14,578 nucleotides of DNA from Clostridia bacterium (GTDB lineage Bacteria; Bacillota_A; Clostridia; Christensenellales; Aristaeellaceae): contig JAFUPT010000004.1 in NCBI GenBank assembly GCA_017481065.1, positions 1 to 14,578 on the forward strand. The letters run 5' to 3'. The notes below the pieces were generated by a model. The model saw only the letters and a program-made list of their open reading frames with translations, was not told the origin of the DNA and made no database searches. Within the stretch, counting starts at the first letter, position 1. Every line of letters begins with the position of its first letter. Shown here piece after piece: positions 12,850 to 14,578 of the stretch. A program made the position numbers and the translations under genes.

Positions 12850-14421
12850 ATGATTCGTATACCGCAGATCAAGATTTCCCTGGACGATATTTCCCGTCCG
12901 CCCGAGCAGATTGCCGCCCGGGCGCTGCGGCTGCGCCCGGAGGAGATTATTTCGGCCCGCATATTCAAAAAATCCATCGATGCGCGGGACAAGCGGGATG
13001 TTCACTTCTCGCTGACGCTGGATGTGGAGGTGAAGCGCGTGCCGGCGCGGCTGCCCAAGGGCGCGGAAGTGCTGCCCGAAAGGAAGCCGGCTCCGGAGAT
13101 CATTCCGGCAAGGCCCATGAAGCACCGGCCCATCGTGGCGGGCATGGGTCCGGCGAGACTGTTCGCGGCGCTGAAGCTGGCGCAGGCGGGGCTGAATCCG
13201 CTGGTGGTGGAGCGCGGCCGGGACGTGGATTCCCGGGCCAAGGATGTGGAAACCTTCTGGAGCGGCGGCGCCTTCGATCCCAGGAGCAACGTGCAGTTCG
13301 GCGAGGGCGGCGCAGGTACCTTCTCCGATGGCAAGCTCAATTCCGGCATCAAGAGCCCCTACAGCCGGGAAGTGCTGGAAACCTTCGTGAAAATGGGCGC
13401 GCCGGAGGAGATACTCTACCAGGCCAAGCCCCACATCGGCACCGACCACCTGCGCGCCGTGGTGCGCAATATGCGCATGGAGATCATCCGCCTCGGCGGC
13501 GAGGTGCGCTTTGAAACCAAGCTCGATGGCCTGCGCTTCTCCAACAACCAGCTCACCGGCGCGACGCTGAACGGCGAATTCGTGGAAACCAGCCACCTGA
13601 TCCTCGCCATCGGCCACAGCGCCCGGGATACCTTTGAAATGCTGCACAGCGCGGGCATTTTCATGGAGCAGAAGGCGTTTTCCATCGGCGCGCGCATTGA
13701 GCACAAACAGATACTGATCAACCGCGCCCAGTATGGCCCGTCCGCCAGCCACCCGGCCCTCGGCGCTGCGGATTACAAATTGAGCTGCCACCTGCCTGAC
13801 GGCCGCGCGGCCTACACCTTCTGCATGTGCCCCGGCGGCCAGGTGGTTGCGGCGGCCAGCGAGGCGGGCGGCACGGTAGTGAACGGCATGAGCCTCTTTG
13901 CCCGCGACGGCGAAAACGCCAACAGCGCGCTGCTGGTCTCCGTGGGCCCCGGCGATTTCGGCGGCGACGATCCCCTCGCGGGCGTGCGCTTCCAGCGGAA
14001 GTGGGAGCAGGCGGCCTTTGAGCTCGGCGGCGGCAATTACCGGGCTCCGGCCCAGCTGGTGGGCGATTTCATCGCCAACAGGCCCTCGGCAAAGCAGGGA
14101 AAGGTGAATCCCAGCTACTGCCCGGGCGTTACCTGGACCAACCTGGCAAAATGCCTGCCGGACTACGCCGCAGAGGACATGCGCGCGGCCATCCAAATCT
14201 TTGACCGGAAGCTGCGCGGCTTTGCCGACCCCGAAGCCGTGCTCACCGGCGTGGAGACCCGCTCTTCCTCGCCCGTGCGCATCACACGAAACGAAAAATG
14301 CTGCTCCCTCAGCCTGTCCGGCCTCTATCCCTCCGGCGAAGGCGCGGGCTACGCAGGCGGCATCCTCTCCGCCGCGGTGGACGGGATAAGGTGCGCCATG
14401 GCGGTGCTTGCGGAGGGGTGA
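12850..14421 (+). CDS. COG2509-type FAD-dependent protein with altered nucleotide-binding motif
   Basis: Protein of 523 aa. The start is ATG 12850 (MIRIPQIKI), with GAGG 8 nt upstream; an in-frame extension to 12718 would be translated from hairpin repeats and is rejected. The N-terminal domain (1-90) has the family pattern, with KKSIDARDK (40-48). The FAD/NAD-binding Rossmann motif is at 98-103, then SNVQFGEGGAGTFSDGKL (146-163), RIEHKQILINRAQYG, and the C-terminal GLYPSGEGAGYAGG (491-504). These place it in COG2509 (uncharacterised FAD-dependent dehydrogenases). It is predicted cytoplasmic and its substrate is unknown. The oddity is the motif GMGPAR: the third glycine of GxGxxG is arginine at residue 103 (codon AGA at 13156-13158), one base from GGA. 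The rest of the frame is intact. No promoter is evident in the repeat-filled upstream region. A hairpin array follows the stop. Confidence 0.88.
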   Translation: MIRIPQIKISLDDISRPPEQIAARALRLRPEEIISARIFKKSIDARDKRDVHFSLTLDVEVKRVPARLPKGAEVLPERKPAPEIIPARPMKHRPIVAGMGPARLFAALKLAQAGLNPLVVERGRDVDSRAKDVETFWSGGAFDPRSNVQFGEGGAGTFSDGKLNSGIKSPYSREVLETFVKMGAPEEILYQAKPHIGTDHLRAVVRNMRMEIIRLGGEVRFETKLDGLRFSNNQLTGATLNGEFVETSHLILAIGHSARDTFEMLHSAGIFMEQKAFSIGARIEHKQILINRAQYGPSASHPALGAADYKLSCHLPDGRAAYTFCMCPGGQVVAAASEAGGTVVNGMSLFARDGENANSALLVSVGPGDFGGDDPLAGVRFQRKWEQAAFELGGGNYRAPAQLVGDFIANRPSAKQGKVNPSYCPGVTWTNLAKCLPDYAAEDMRAAIQIFDRKLRGFADPEAVLTGVETRSSSPVRITRNEKCCSLSLSGLYPSGEGAGYAGGILSAAVDGIRCAMAVLAEG

Positions 14422-14578
14422 CGCTGGGGGGTAACGCTGGGGACGCTTAGGGCACTGCCCTAAGAACCCGCTTAAGGCTCCGCCTTAAGAATCCGCCAGG
14501 GGAAATGATTTCCCCTGGACCCCTCTGAAACGACGCTGCGCGTCGTGATATTATTATTTCTGCGCTGCGAAGCAGCGC
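14422..14578 (+). repeat. Long hairpin array 3' of the COG2509 gene, cut by window end
   Basis: After the stop come two ACGCTGGGG entry motifs (about 14421-14442; the first has no matching right arm) and then five perfect hairpins: CTTAGGGC/GCCCTAAG (loop ACT, 14446-14464), CTTAAGGC/GCCTTAAG (loop TCC, 14471-14489), CCAGGGGAAA/TTTCCCCTGG (loop TGA, 14496-14518), ACGACGC/GCGTCGT (loop TGC, 14530-14546) and GCGCTGC/GCAGCGC (loop GAA, 14562-14578). Linkers include AACCCG and AATCCG. No terminator is reached before the window ends. Confidence 0.87.

Noticed and set aside
12679..14196. Minus-strand open frame of 505 codons
   Set aside because: It is antisense to the COG2509 gene and starts and ends without signals; its tail runs through hairpin repeats.

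Overview
The window looks like a chromosomal segment from a GC-rich anaerobic Firmicute of class Clostridia, perhaps a gut lineage near Christensenellales or Oscillospirales. This rests on strong GGAGG ribosome binding sites, the mix of protein families (LuxS, HelD, DUF2148, a YARHG-domain secreted protein, a BaiN/HI0933-like flavoprotein, a COG2509 flavoprotein), and intergenic regions full of short perfect hairpins. The lineage is an inference from gene content only. I see no rRNA, tRNA, CRISPR array, transposase, phage gene or origin.

Layout. 1-212: hairpin array and terminator. 213-3445: three minus-strand genes, namely a secreted beta-propeller-like protein with a YARHG domain, a nucleotidyltransferase, and a DUF2148 cysteine-rich protein. 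3446-3799: two converging hairpin arrays with another repeat between them. 3800-4279: luxS (minus), with a good promoter in the divergent region 4280-4450 shared with a plus-strand tandem SANT/Myb-like regulator (4451-5197). 5198-5533: converging 3' ends with hairpin arrays and two strong terminators. 5534-6952: membrane-bound initiating sugar-phosphate transferase (minus) with its own promoter. 7085-8986: very acidic secreted protein (minus) with a textbook terminator. 8987-9201: divergent promoter region. 9202-11343: HelD-like RNA polymerase-recycling ATPase, overlapped by 4 nt by a BaiN/HI0933-like flavoprotein (11340-12545). 12546-12849: two converging hairpin arrays. 12850-14421: COG2509 FAD-dependent protein. 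14422-14578: another hairpin array running off the window.

The genes do not form one pathway; they read as housekeeping and envelope functions. The most unusual content is non-coding. Hairpin arrays with a consistent grammar (entry ACG, hairpin with usually a 3-nt loop, linker such as ACCCCG or AATCCG, next hairpin) mostly start within about 40 nt of stop codons and often end at intrinsic terminators. Their arm sequences differ from copy to copy while pairing is kept, so base pairing rather than sequence appears conserved. A second observation is a Gly-to-Arg change in the Rossmann dinucleotide-binding motif of the COG2509 protein.
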